A stretch of 64,000 nt of DNA from Hygrocybe punicea (taxonomy: Eukaryota > Basidiomycota > Agaricomycetes > Agaricales > Hygrophoraceae): contig OY744470.1 of NCBI GenBank assembly GCA_963556145.1, positions 2,790,001 through 2,854,000 on the forward strand, read 5' to 3'. The notes beneath the pieces were generated by a model. It was not told where the DNA came from. It saw only the letters and a list, made by a program, of their open reading frames with translations, and did not search any database. Within the stretch, counting starts at the first letter, position 1. The number at the start of each line of letters is the position of its first letter. This document shows, in pieces, positions 33,884 to 44,991 of this stretch. Position numbers and translations under genes: made by a program.

Positions 33884-34979
33884 ATTGGTCTAAAGAGTTA
33901 TGCAAAGTTCAGTCGAATATATGATGACTGACGTGAATTTCAATTTAACGGACCTCCAGACATGATAGCTTTCCAAGGGTGTAACCGATCTCAATCAAGA
34001 CGTATTGCAACTTGTGTGCATGCTGTATGACTATTGTCCTGCCATGAACGCTACTAACAATTACATTTCTCCTGTACAACGTGGTGAATAAGTTGAAGAT
34101 GCAGACGTAACCGGGTGAGTTTGATGGTGGATGTATGAAATACACATGAAATACAAATTATTGGTAAAAGTACAATAGAAAAAATATGAACGTCTCAGTA
34201 GTGGCAAAGGGAAAAAAACGTGGAGATTAAAAAAACATGGTGCTAAGCGAAACAGCATGCAGACACATGTATCGAGGGTGTGGTCTTGATCTGTTCCTTG
34301 TGTCAAACGGGCAGATCCTGGTGCAAGATATGAATAGGATGACAACCCATTGCGAAGAGGGGGATAAGTCAACGTACCCAGAGCCGGGGAAGCAAAGAGT
34401 AGGGGGAAGACGATGCCAGCCATAGCAAAATGGCAGATAAGAACATCAGTGTCGGCATCGGCAGATAACACAACCAGGAAGGAACATCTCCCTATGATTC
34501 AATCAAGGGGAGATGAAGAGAAAAGACTTAGAATGGCGCTCAACAGTAACTCGATCATGTGACCGTGAGACTTGAGCTTCACCATACCGTGACTGTAAGA
34601 GCCTTATGTTCTTCTCAACCATCTTTGCCAGTGCCGAGCACCAGCAAAGACTTGTCCCCGTTGCTTTCTACCATCTTTTCCAGTGCTGAGCACTGCAAAG
34701 TCTCGTCCCTGTTGTCTCTGCATCTCCCTGTCTTTGGCCTTCATCATCTTATTTTCTGGTCCATATTTCACGTCCTTCCATCTGTTTCACTAGTGCTGGG
34801 CACTCAAACTTTTCACAAGTCATCGCCTTTTCCTATCCCCCTGTGTACTGGGGGTGTCTCGACATCTTCTACCTGTGGTCTCTCTCATAATACTTGCAAT
34901 GATTTGCGTGTTGCACTTGGTGATTTCGTGTCAGCCTGCATGTAGCAACATCCTCACATTCTCCCTGTAGACAACTCGG
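33884..34979. other. Internal hAT region, no supported gene; CAGTGCTGAGCAC repeats
   Basis: The region between the transposase start and the BCS1-like pseudogene. Words such as CAGTGCCGAGCACCAGC, CAGTGCTGAGCACTGC and AGTGCTGGGCACTC recur at about 34630, 34690 and 34795 among CATCTTTTC/CTTGTCCC repeats, like a promoter array. Frames at 34061-34471 (minus) and 34559-34945 (plus) are not recognisable. Confidence 0.45.
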
Positions 34980-36060
34980 TTGAGGGCATCAGTGGAATAT
35001 ATTGGACATTTGCCCTGGACTATCCGTTCTTTCAAGGTGAGTCAGTCGAACCCTGCATTGCAAAAAATGATGTCTAATTTTGATGGGACTAGCCTACTCT
35101 CCCACCTGCAAGGACCATTCTCTCCTTCGTGGTGGAACATGATTTTGTCAAACAAATTTTGTCCTGGTGCGAGTATTCGGAGTCGAGGATGTAATCATGA
35201 TGGCAGTCAACAATCTCGGTGAGAGCAGTTATATTTCTCGAATAGCAATAATTATTCTGATTTCTTTCATCTTATGGTTCTCTTGCATGCTCCAAGGCTA
35301 TCGACATGGCATTGGAGACAACAATTTAGCCCTTGCCATGTACAACCTCTGCTTGACAATGGATCCCCTTTGGAACTCTTTGATGGTTGGAGGGTTTAAA
35401 GATAGTGGTAAACTATCACTCATCGATTCCTTAGCTGGCGAACTCGGTCTTGATATCTATGTCATCAGCCTTTCTTGAAGCCGAATCCTAGCATAAGTAC
35501 TGCATAAGTGATAATACTTTGACGATGTTAATGGGATATGTTTCAATCAGGCAAGTCGCTTTCTCGCATGGCTATACATTTACGTGCTCCGTCAGTCGTG
35601 ACATTATGTCCACCTATGAACGCAACTGAAACTACTCACACTTCAAGGCTACGTCTGTGTGGACTCTTAAACAGCCTCGATGGTGTCACTGCTGCTGAAG
35701 TCAGGTATGTCGACCCTCCAAATAAAATAAAATAAAATAAAAGTAAAAATTAGGTGACATAATTTTGCTGCCTCTTATTTGCTACAACGAACCACATCGA
35801 GTGTCTGGATCCAGCGAAACCGGACATTTGGGTCAACTGAACAAACGCAAGCCAAGAGTGTCTTCAAATGGCTTCCCTTACAAACCCTCTCGCATCTCAG
35901 TAACGCCCGAAGCATTGACAACGTGAGCTTCTTTCTATAGGTCAGATTTAATGGCTCAATGTTTCATCTCTTCAGTATCAAATGGTGACTGTTACAAGTT
36001 ACGATACGACATGGTTGTTCATCAAGGTAATTGAGACTATGTAGATGCAATAATTATTCA
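34980..36060 (+). pseudogene. BCS1-like AAA ATPase fragment, decayed
   Basis: Pieces in order: about 35395-35478 reads KDSGKLSLIDSLAGELGLDI then YVISLS, matching the Walker A and following strand of BCS1-type AAA ATPases, but the S/T after GK is replaced by Leu. About 35655-35700 reads LRLCGLLNSLDGVTAAE, the family's GLLNALDG block. 35774-35860 reads LLFATTNHIECLDPA and PDIWVN followed by a stop. Walker B and arginine-finger regions are broken. BCS1 relatives are mitochondrial or stress-associated AAA proteins, many with unknown roles in fungi. Carried inside the hAT element as cargo or as older sequence. Confidence 0.65.
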
Positions 36061-36351
36061 GTATTATTATATTTTACACCAAAATCTATCCTTCATTAGC
36101 ACAGCAGTCGTCTGGTGATGTTTTGAGCCTTGGGCAATGCCAGAAAACCAGTTGCGAGCCAGCAAACACTCCAGAAACCTCGAAATCATTATATTTCCTA
36201 ATTTGGAAATTTTGTAATGGCTCAAAACGGCTAGCCACGGCTAAGTCAAGGTTTAACCGTTAGCCGTAGCAATGGCTCGGCTCGGCTAATCATCAGCTCG
36301 GCTCAATCGGCTAACGGTTTCGGACCGAGCCGTGGCAACACTAGGTGAAGT

Positions 36352-38340
36352 TCACCCGCACTGGGCCCGCTGCTCAACATAAGCATTTCCCCCCATTTCT
36401 CGACTTCTCTGTTTCTCCATTTCCACTGCCAGGACATTTTCGAGCAACAAAATTGATGTTCTAATGAAAGGGAGGACGCAGCAAGTACTCCCATCCCCAC
36501 TGTACAAGGTATGTTTTTTTCTTCTTATTCTACTTACCACACTCCCATGATCTCGCTTGGACACTTGCACAGGCAAATACAAAGACCAGCCATCTCCAAC
36601 CCACTCAATGATGCTCCACAAGGATCACCTCGCGAGCCCGAGAACCCACGAGAATTCATGCCCCCGCATCTCACATTCATCTTATACTTACATTTCTCTC
36701 TGCGTTAGCCCATCGTGCACACCCGCACACGCGGCCGAGCACTTACTAGATGACCACTAGTACCCACAATCAACAGAAAAAAGGCACTCTCATCAGACGG
36801 ACGAGGCAAGTAAAACAATGCTGGGAAGCATTGGGGTTCCGGGGGGGTCACTCGTCAGAATTGCACTTGCTAGTCAGAGACGCAGAAAGGGAAGGTCCCT
36901 TATTTAGATAACTATTCCTATTCGCCCACATGTAAGGTCCTACATAGGGTCCACCCCAATGGACATAAAATCAGAAAAAAAAAAAAAAAAAAAAAAAGGA
37001 TCACCTGCAATGGAATCGACTGTGATATATTTGGGCCCACAAATGAAGTCCCTTTGAATGTTTTGCAGCTGATAAGTAGTGCTCCTACCTCCGCTGCACT
37101 AGGTGTGTTTTCTATTCTGTTTTACTTTACTTTTCTATTCTACTTACTACATGCACTTACCACACGCCCACAATCCCACTTGGGCACTTTCGGGGCAAAG
37201 GCAAACATCTCAAGACAAAGACCAGCCAAGATAGCAAGGGGACAGCAGCAGAGACAAAGAGGACGAAGACTCGGACGGTTTTGGGCACTTGTCTGCAACA
37301 GGGGCTTTGGTCTCCTTTTTGCAACCTGCCTATTTCCTCATGCTACAGCGTTCTTTGGTTTTGAAGCAAAGTGTAGGAAGGAAGGGAACAACATTACTGC
37401 CGTAGCCATGGACTCGGTCTCTTCCTTCGTTGGCTGCATCTGGGGCCTGCGCTCGAACGTCATTGCTACTCAACGAATTGCACAGTGCTCACAAAGCCAA
37501 CGTTGCCTACCCCATTGTCACCAGTGAACTAGTCCACGTCCCCCTCTCGTCAGGTGCCTTCGCCTCTGCTTTGGATGTTGCAGCCGAGTCACTGGCCCGA
37601 TTTCCTGCATCACACCTGAACAGCCTAGAAACTCGACCACAGCAGATTGGTGTTCGGCTTGACAGAAAAATTTGGTATGCATGTGAGCTGCAATTGGAAC
37701 CGTGGGATTGTCTTCGAGATAGAACGCACCAGCACCTTGAGTCTTTGGCAGCACCGCTTTGCAAGGCAGCCTGATATAAACAGGCATTTATGGTCATCCT
37801 GGACCATTGTTGTATGTTGGATCTCAAAGAGAAGACCGCAAAGTTTGCCTAACACTTGATGTGTTTCACTGCAGCTTCCACTGGCACCCTTGCTGTTATT
37901 TCCACATCTGTGACGCCCACATCCTCCATGCCTCTCCAGGTATGATAGCCGTCAGCTTTGATCCCACCACAATTCCTCAAGCTGATATGTCCCTTATGCA
38001 GGTCAGAGAGATTTGTGCCCATGAGATCGTCAACTACCCATGGAGGAGGTGCGTCACCCTCACATGTCACTACACGCATGCATTGACATTGTGGATCAAA
38101 CTAATCAATGGGAACCTCGCGAGATTGAGGAAGTGGTCGGTCCCAGAGAAGCTGGATGTAGGTTTTTCTTCAAATGATGCTCAGTGTCCTCATGTTGCAG
38201 ATGAAGGAGAGATGAACTTGCGGATGAGCTGCAGGTACAGTCCACTTGACCGATTAACCTGTACATCCCTGACTTTCCTCCTTGTCAGAGGCAGGGCGAT
38301 GACCAGTGTCACCAATCTCACCAATCTCACTACTCATTGA
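36352..38340. other. Unresolved region with a diverged internal duplication
   Basis: Segments at about 36485-36600 and 37080-37230 are diverged copies. Both have an ATTCTACTTAC...CTTGG(A/G)CACTT...GACCAGCCA order, and GGATCACCT words recur before each. A run of more than 20 A lies at 36976-36997. Frames at 37054-37527 and 37430-37774 may be two exons of one old gene (LLLNELHSAHKANVAYPIV, SALDVAAESLARF), but I recognise no family. 37857-38340 has a weak continuation. Confidence 0.35.
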
Positions 38341-38429
38341 TGACATATTGAATGGGTTAAACAATTTCTCACTACATGACTCACCAATGGCTGTTACAAG
38401 CATTGTAAACAAATTACTATGGGCAGATG

Positions 38430-39034
38430 TCACTGTAATATAATGAGGACATTGTCAAATACTCTGATCTCAAAAGCACTTGCCCCTGCTTCCACAGCTT
38501 TGTTGTACATGTTCATCAAGCAAGTGCATTCATCATTTGAAAATTGGTTTCTACTGATGGCTTGGAGAATAAGATGTGATGTCGTCTGATGTAGAGTGGT
38601 TACACCATACCCTTGTATTGCACTGTTATACATAAGATGGTTGTTTATTATGATTGATGGTGAAAGAATATACTATAGCCTTACCAAAATAGATTGCATA
38701 TGACATCCACATCCACACCAAGACAAAAGGCAAAATCATCTTTACTTTCATCAATGAAGCTGTTTCAATTTGCCCCATCAAATCCATGTTGAAATACAAA
38801 CCAGTTGATGGGTGTTCGAAGATGGCATCCAAATGAAAAGGAGCCACACCCACATGGTGAAAAGCCACATCTGCATGGAGAGGAACCACATCTGCATGGA
38901 GAGGAGCCACACCTGCATTGAGAGAAGCTATATCTACACAGAGAGAAGCTATATCCTGCTCCAAAGCCTCAAGTCTAGATTCCACGAGACAGGCGACAAG
39001 TAGGGGCATGATTGACATGTGTTGTGTAAAGGTA
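38430..39034 (-). other. Possible minus-strand ORF with ~24 bp repeats, unresolved
   Basis: The frame 39060-38626 contains short heptad-like repeats (DIASL, PLHADVVPLHADV, FHHVGV), from GGAGAGGAACCACATCTGCAT-type units at 38830-38960. The upstream end runs into the mariner MITE, so a start inside the host cannot be fixed. A hydrophobic stretch follows (LPFVLVWMWMSYAIYF). Function unknown. Confidence 0.3.
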
Positions 39035-39448
39035 CAGTTACGGACAACCAAACATGACAATTTTTGGTTATGGGAGTAACAATTTTTTACAAACTTGAAA
39101 TCTAAGTATTACTTAAATAGGCAATAAATTTATCTGAATTTTTGGCTCTAAATTGGCTTATTTGTGCATTCTACTTGGTGATTCAGACTCAGCTATTTAA
39201 ATGGAGTTGATTGGCATAGTTTACCTAATTTTAGCGATTATTTTAGGGTTCTGCCAAAATTTAGGGGTGATTTTAGGTAATATCTCATGATCGGAGGCAG
39301 ATATCAAAAATCGGCTTGTACCAATCTACTCCCTAGCCTCGAATAAGCATGTTTCAGTGTTAAAACTGGAGTTCCGGCCTCTGGTGATGTCAGGAAAATT
39401 CAACTTTTGTGGGGTCTCAAAATTGTCGTGTTTGGTTGTCCGCAACTG
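39035..39448. mobile_element. Tc1/mariner-type MITE, 414 bp, TA target
   Basis: Left end CAGTTACGGACAACCAAAC, right end its inverted form (GTTTGGTTGTCCGCAACTG). About 28 of the terminal 30 bases pair. TA dinucleotides flank both ends (39033-39034, 39449-39450). No transposase is encoded; the interior is AT-rich. Ends beginning CAGT and a TA duplication match the Tc1/mariner superfamily. Confidence 0.8.
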
Positions 39449-39450
39449 TA

Positions 39451-39664
39451 AGTTCAAGTTGTAGTCAGGGGTCCATTGGGTACATTCGGGTTATTATGTA
39501 ATATTTGGTGTTCAAAATTGGCTGTCCTCGCTGCTGGGTCAGAGCGAGAATACCACTCATTTTGTTGTCAGACCAACCACATTACGTGCCAGCAGAAGAG
39601 CTTTGGCACTAGCAGTCAGTAAGCATTTGTACTCTCAATGTCCAGGCTGCACTCTGTGAAATAT
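39451..39664. other. Intergenic between two MITEs
   Basis: No gene or repeat recognised. It ends in the left AGCTTAGC duplication of the next element. Confidence 0.5.
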
Positions 39665-40142
39665 AGCTTAGCTAGGGTTTGAAAGTCCAGTCCGGTCCAG
39701 TTTTTTGACAAATTTTCAAAAGACCGCAACCGGAACCGGTTGCCACAACACCACAAGATGGCACAACCTAGACTCAACCGCTCAGAACCGGTCTCTTGTG
39801 GTTCAGTTGCTGTCTTCTAACCAGATTTAACTGGTCCTTCCATTAACCGGTTGCTAAACCAGTTGAAACCGGTCAGAACCAAAGTAAATACAATAAATAA
39901 CAACTAATGTATTAAATTTTAATAAATAAAATGGGGCGCTGGTGGCCCCAGCATGTTCAAGTTGGTAGTTGGCGGCCACAATTATGAGCACGTCGGTGAT
40001 CGCATTGGGCGCACAGGTAGGCGCAGACGCATTGGCCGCTCTGTTGGGTGCGTGGGTGGTTGTGGATGCATTGGCGCGTTGGCGGCCCTGTTGCTGGTGT
40101 TGTGGTGGGTGCCCAACATGGCCATCCTCCGAGTCCCAGTTA

Positions 40143-40195
40143 CCTTGCGGTTGCAGCGCCGACGTCGATTGACGTGGCGGTGTGCATCCGCGAGG
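40143..40195. repeat. ~52 bp imperfect palindrome centred on TCGATTGA
   Basis: Left arm CCTTGCGG...GCGCCGACG, centre TCGATTGA at 40165-40172, right arm CGTGGCGG...CCGCGAGG, followed by TATGT. One of seven related palindromes in the window. Confidence 0.7.
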
Positions 40196-40217
40196 TATGT
40201 TGGGGGTTTGTGGTGGG

Positions 40218-41155
40218 TAGGGATGACCACGGGTTCGTGACGGGTTGGCATGGCCAACACCGCACCCATACCCGCTGAACCCGCACCCATAACGGGTACA
40301 ACCCGTACTGTCCATTCTGACCCTCGGTGCCCCGGTTACCCGTACCCGTCTGTCCAAACCCGTGGTCCCCCGGTTTTTTCGGAGCCAGGGTGTGCCCAAA
40401 GTCGTCGCAAACACCCAGCACACGTCAATTGACATGGCTGGTTTGTTTTGCGACGGCTCTGCCGCCCTTGGCCTCTCGACGCACCTGCCAACTTCCACCG
40501 TCGTCGCTGGAACGGCTTGGCCACTGGGCCAGAGCCGATGTCGACGACGTTGGTGTTGGGTCGTCGTATCGTTGTGTTAACAGCGTCGTCATTGTCGCAT
40601 TGTGTCGCCGTTGGCATTGTGTTGTGTCGCCATCGCCATTGCGTTGTGTCGCCGTTGCCATTGCGTTGTGTCGCCATCGCCGTGGCGTTGTGTCGCCGTC
40701 GTCGCCACGTCGTGCCGCCGCCATTTAGCAATGAAACTAAATAAAAATAATAAAGTAGCAAGCATTAGCACAAGCCAGTTTAATGAGATGATGATAATTG
40801 ACGTACCTGACAGCCAGAGGGTGGGTGCACCACCTCACTGGCTGTTTTCCTGGCCATGCATAAACTCGTTGTGGTCGTTGTCGTTGTAGTTGTCATTGTA
40901 GTTGTTGTTGTTGCTGTTGTTTTGTGTTCATAGTTGTCATTGTTGTTGTTGTCACGGTCATTGTTGTTGTCATCATGGTCATTGTTGTAGTCGTTGTTGT
41001 AGTCGTCGTCGTGTGTTGACATACCCATGAAAACCGCGACACCACGGGTACAGGTGACGGTATGGTCACGGGTGATGAAACCAAACACCCTACCTGTACC
41101 CGCGCAACCCGTTTTGGTAATACCGCGGGTTGACCCAAACCCGTGGTCAACCCTA
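40218..41155. mobile_element. hAT MITE family B, copy 1, 938 bp, TSD GTGGTGGG
   Basis: Ends TAGGGATGACCACGGGTT and, inverted, AACCCGTGGTCAACCCTA. Duplications GTGGTGGG lie at 40210-40217 and 41156-41163. Subterminal GGGTACGGGT / ACCCGTACCC words are abundant. It contains a palindrome at 40403-40455 and a 24 bp tandem unit (GCGTTGTGTCGCCATCGCC-like) at about 40610-40710. An AT-rich spacer and a GTTGTTGTTGTCG array follow. It is inserted inside the family A element. Confidence 0.85.
40403..40455. repeat. ~52 bp palindrome centred on TCAATTGA
   Basis: CGTCGCAAACACCCAGC pairs imperfectly with GCTGGTTTGTTTTGCGACG around TCAATTGA (40425-40432). It is conserved in the second family B copy (TCAATTGA at 44769-44776). 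Confidence 0.75.
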
Positions 41156-41953
41156 GTGGTGGGATGGCCATGGCCATCATCATGGTTGTCGTTGTCGTTG
41201 TTGTTGTCGTGGTGGTCGTGGTGGTCGTGGTTGTGACGGTCATTGTCTGCATTGTGGTGGTGATGGTGGTGGTGGTGGTGGTGGTGGTGGTGGTGATGTT
41301 CGTGGTTGATGTTGTTATTGTCATCGTCCCATTTGGAGGGCCGTGGGTGTTGTTGTTGTTGTCGGGGTGGTGGTGGTGGCTGTCGTTGTCATCCTCGTCC
41401 TCACCGCCTGTCGTCCTCATCGGGTGCTTGTGTTGTTTGTGTTGGTACTGCTGTTGTCGTCGTTTGTGTAATTAGTAGCTGAGAAAACAAAAAAACAAAA
41501 GAAAATTCCTTATGTACTGCAACGGGGGTTGGGTGCACTGGCCCCCCACTGCCCTTCTCCCCATGTCCCATCGTTGTCCGTCATCGTTGTTGCTGTTCTC
41601 CGTCATTGTTGTTGTCGCGTTAGTGTAGAATAGACAATAAACCACGATTGAAACCACTTACCTTCTGCAGCGGGATGGGCGCGCCAACCCCCGCTGCCTT
41701 TTCTCGTTTTGCGTTCCCTCGTGACGCCGCCGTTTTGCTGCCATCATCGTCATTTGCCACCGTCGGTCGACCTTCTAGTGGTGTTGAAAAAATCCGGTTG
41801 CGTAAGCTTCGTCCACATCGGGAAACCGCAACCGGCAACCTCCCAAAAGTGGCCCAACCGCAACCGGCGGTCTGGTTTTTTTGCGGTTGGGTCCGGTCCA
41901 GTTCCGGTTTTTTTCTGGTCCTATGGACTGGACTTTCAAACACTAAGCTTAGC

Positions 41954-42852
41954 TGTGGTGTGAAATCCTGATGTATATATTCAGAACCACATCTTCACTG
42001 AGTCTTGGCATCAAGACCCCCATTGACAAGGAATAAAAAATGCAATCTTCTCAAGCAGGCTGGTAGAGTGGTAAGTAAAGCCTAGCTTCCTCTCATCCAA
42101 CTCCAATCCATCCACACTATCAAACATGCAACATGAGTGTAGTGGCTAGAGTTTATCTGTCTATATATATATAATGACTCTTTTACCAGTACTTCCCTGT
42201 ATTATTTATTTTTTAGTCACTCATTTCATATTCCTCACCATCGCTAGAAGTGTGATGGCTCTCCCTACCGTGACCACAATTGGAGACATGCACACTTGTT
42301 CCCTGTTGAGACACAAATCTCCCTCTCTTCACCTGAACATGTTTCAGCCAAAAAACTGACATTCTGAATCCCAAAACAGATAATGGCACACCACATCCTC
42401 GACAGAAACATTGAGGGTTGATCACTGGTCAGTGCCATGCCAAGTGGCTGCATATATACATGTAAAGCAAATAACCTGACTGACGACAGTCCCACACTTC
42501 TGTCCTCTTTGAACAGGAAGTACAAAGGGAATTTGTCTCAGTGATCATGATGAAACTTACTAACTGGTAACTTTACCAAGTGTTCCTCCAGGATTTAGAG
42601 ATGCAAGGTGTTTCTCTCAACGTTTGTCACATACGTCATTATTATGTTGGTACAAGTGTAATGTTTGTATCCAAAAACCAAATTTGGAGGTCAAGAAGAT
42701 GCAGATATATGTATGGATACAGAAGAGGGAATTGCGATTGCGGTACAGGTGAAAGTCCATGATATGGCTTGTGATAAAATGACTCGCCAACAGGATAAGA
42801 GTAATAGCATTTATGAATAACCATCATGACAAAATGATAGATCTCGACATAA
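41954..42852. other. Unresolved, no supported gene
   Basis: AT-rich with short frames on both strands (42174-42359, 42265-42525). No domain, no repeat boundary and no tRNA fold recognised. A TA run lies at 42161-42172. Confidence 0.4.
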
Positions 42853-43330
42853 TGACATATAGTATTTAAAGGTCTGGTCCTGGTTGCTGTAATGGTCTTT
42901 TGTCATTAGAATAGGAATTTCGCTTGTTTAAAGGTGAAATTTGAGATTTTTGCACTGAATTTTTTTTTTGTGGACTGTTATGATAGTGCCAATGAGGGTG
43001 GGCAATGGTGTCTTGCACATTTCATTGCCTCTGGTTCATATAAATTGAAGGAATCCACTAACAAATTCAAAAAGTGTACAAACTCTGCGTTTTTCACCAT
43101 TTGTATACTTTTTGAATTTGTTGGCAGATTCCTTCAATTTATATGAACCAGAGGGATTAAAATATGCAAGACACAATTTCTCCCCCTCATTTGCACTATC
43201 ATCACAGTCCACAAAAAAGATTCAGTGCAAAAATCTCAAATTTCACCTTTAAACAAGCAAAATTCCTATTCTAATGACAAAAGACCGTTACAGCAACCAG
43301 GACCGGACCTTTAAACACAAATGTCATATC
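42853..43330. mobile_element. Fold-back element, ~210 bp arms, short loop
   Basis: The left arm contains TTTAAAGGTCTGGTCCTGG, GAATAGGAATTTCGCTTG and ATATAAATTGAAGGAATC. The right arm is the reverse complement of the same series with scattered differences. The centre is around 43080-43100 (CACTTTTTGAATTTGTT-type inner pairing). Transcribed RNA would form a very long hairpin. No coding capacity. Confidence 0.8.
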
Positions 43331-43356
43331 ACACTGGAGAGCATTTGGCAGCACAT

Positions 43357-43953
43357 TTACTGAATATGAAGTGCATCTTGTGTTTCGGCTTCGGCTTGGA
43401 CGAAACTGGTTCGGGGGCAGGTGGGTGATGGTAATAGTGGGTTGGTGGTTGCATTGAATTCTGTGGTGAGTGGGGAGATGGAATCGGCATGTGCTGGGAC
43501 CCATGGGCAAGAGAATATGATGCTGGATTTGCACAGTGGCATGGGAGGGTGTTCAGGGATGGTGAAGCTCAGAGTGATAGGGGTTATAGGGTCAACATTG
43601 GTTCGTTCAATGTCAGTGAAGGACATCATAGAGTCCTTGGATTTGCAGAATGTGCTGGGGAGGCAGGCATGCAATATTACCAATGGGCAATGGCAACATG
43701 CAGAGTGGGATGGGCAGGAGTCCTCGGATGAAGATGGGGTGGACTGGACAGAGAATAACAATGAGTGAGTGGATGATGAGCTTGATTCATCCAATGTAGA
43801 ATTGTCTGTATCCATGTCTGTTTCTAACAAAGAAGGGTGGGGGAAGGAGAGGTGGTTGTGAGACATGGACCGAGATGAGAGCCACCTGCGCTGAGTTGTG
43901 TTAAGGGGTTGTGACAATTGTGAGAGGGCTGTGCTGAACATTGTGTGGTGCAT
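43357..43953 (-). other. 198-codon open frame, no recognised family
   Basis: Ser/Thr/Pro/His-rich (PSLLETDMDTDNSTLDESSS, STPSSSEDSCPSHSACCHC). No signal peptide or domain. It lies between a fold-back element and a MITE, and could be retroelement filler. I do not claim a gene. Confidence 0.25.
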
Positions 43954-44089
43954 GTTTGCTGGGCAGGAGAGGGGTTGGGGAGAGGGATTGCCATGCGACG
44001 ATCCTACACTCTAGCCCAGCACGCATAACCTGAAAGTAACACTTTAATCTGCCTGAAATGACCATGAGTTACAGCTTTGCGAGTAAATC

Positions 44090-44983
44090 TAGGGTTGACC
44101 ACGGGTTTGGGTCAACCCGCGGTATTACCAAAACGGGTTGCGCGGGTACGGGTAGGGTGTTTGGTTTCATCACCCGTGACCATACCGTCACCCGTACCCG
44201 TGGTGTCGCGGTTTTCATGGGTATGTCAACACACGACGACGACTACAACAACGACTACAACAATGACCATGATGACAACAACAATGACCGTGACGACAAC
44301 AACAATGACAACTATGAACACAAAACAACAGCAACAACGACAACTACAATGACAACTACAACGACAACGACCACAACGAGTTTATGCATGGCCAGGAAAA
44401 CAGCCAGTGAGGTGGTGCACCCACCCTCTGGCTGTCAGGTACGTCAATTATCATCATCTCATTAAACTGGCTTGTGCTAATGCTTGCTACTTTATTATTT
44501 TTATTTAGTTTCATTGCTAAATGGCGGCGGCACGACGTGGCGACGACGGCGACACAACGCCACGGCGATGGTGACACAACGCAACGGCAACGGCGACACA
44601 ACGCGACAACGACGACGCTGTTAACACAACGATACGACGACCCAACACCAACGTCGTCGACATCGGCTCTGGCCCAGTGGCCAAGCCGTTCCAGCGACGA
44701 CGGTGGAAGTTGGCAGGTGCGTCGAGAGGCCGAGGGCGGCAGAGCCGTCGCAAAACAAACCAGCCATGTCAATTGACGTGTGCTGGGTGTTTGCGATGAC
44801 TTTGGGCACACCCTGGCTCCGAAAAAACCGGGGGACCACGGGTTTGGACAGACGGGTACGGGTAACCGGGGCACCGAGGGTCAGAACGGACGGTACGGGT
44901 TGTACCCGTTATGGGTGTGGGTTCAGCGGGTATGCATGCGGTGTTGGCCATGCCAACCCGTCATGAACCTGTGGTCATCCCTA
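44090..44983. mobile_element. hAT MITE family B, copy 2, inverted, 894 bp, TSD AGTAAATC
   Basis: Ends TAGGGTTGACCACGGGTT and, inverted, AACCTGTGGTCATCCCTA. The 8 bp duplications AGTAAATC lie at 44082-44089 and 44984-44991. It is the reverse complement of 40218-41155 over nearly its full length, with a shorter 24 bp tandem block. It carries the same palindrome and the same (GAC/AAC)n array. Together with copy 1 it makes a ~4.8 kb inverted pair. Confidence 0.88.
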
Positions 44984-44991
44984 AGTAAATC

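Larger units (their letters stand above)
26488..36343 (-). mobile_element. 9,856 bp autonomous-looking hAT transposon with cargo genes
   Basis: The left end starts TAGTGTTGCCACGGCTCGG. The right end is its exact reverse complement over 23 bp, finishing at 36343. Both sides carry an identical 8 bp duplication, GGTGAAGT (26480-26487 and 36344-36351), the hAT signature length. Subterminal zones (26511-26592, 36220-36320) are packed with GGCTCGG, GGCTAAC and GTTAGCC words, typical hAT transposase-binding repeats. Between the ends lie a plus-strand repeated-family gene (27736-30309), the minus-strand hAT transposase (33883-30431) and a plus-strand BCS1-like pseudogene (34980-36060). A smaller related MITE sits inside the left end. 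Perfect ends and duplication imply a recent insertion. Confidence 0.85.
39673..41945. mobile_element. hAT MITE family A, 2,273 bp, TSD AGCTTAGC
   Basis: Ends TAGGGTTTGAAAGTCCAGTCC-like at left and its inverse (GGACTGGACTTTCAAACACTA) at right. Identical 8 bp duplications AGCTTAGC lie at 39665-39672 and 41946-41953. Subterminal zones are rich in AACCGG, ACCGGTT and CGCAACCGG words. The interior holds a TCAATTGA-type palindrome, a nested second MITE (40218-41155), and GTTGTTGTCGTT / GGTGGTGGT trinucleotide arrays (41180-41400). No transposase, so mobilised in trans. Frames through the arrays (poly-Thr, poly-Val) are repeat translations. Confidence 0.85.

Noticed and set aside
40336..41420. Poly-Thr, poly-Val and Asp/Asn-rich ORFs (for example 41420-40893 minus, 41143-41475 plus)
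   Set aside because: They are translations of GTT/GTG/GTC trinucleotide arrays inside MITEs and are open on both strands.
39673..41945. Telomere-like or subtelomeric repeats because of GGGT/ACCC words
   Set aside because: No TTAGGG array. The words are subterminal repeats bounded by inverted termini and 8 bp duplications.
42058..42085. tRNA-like GGTAGAGTGGTAAG segment
   Set aside because: No cloverleaf, no T-arm GTTCGAATC at the right distance.
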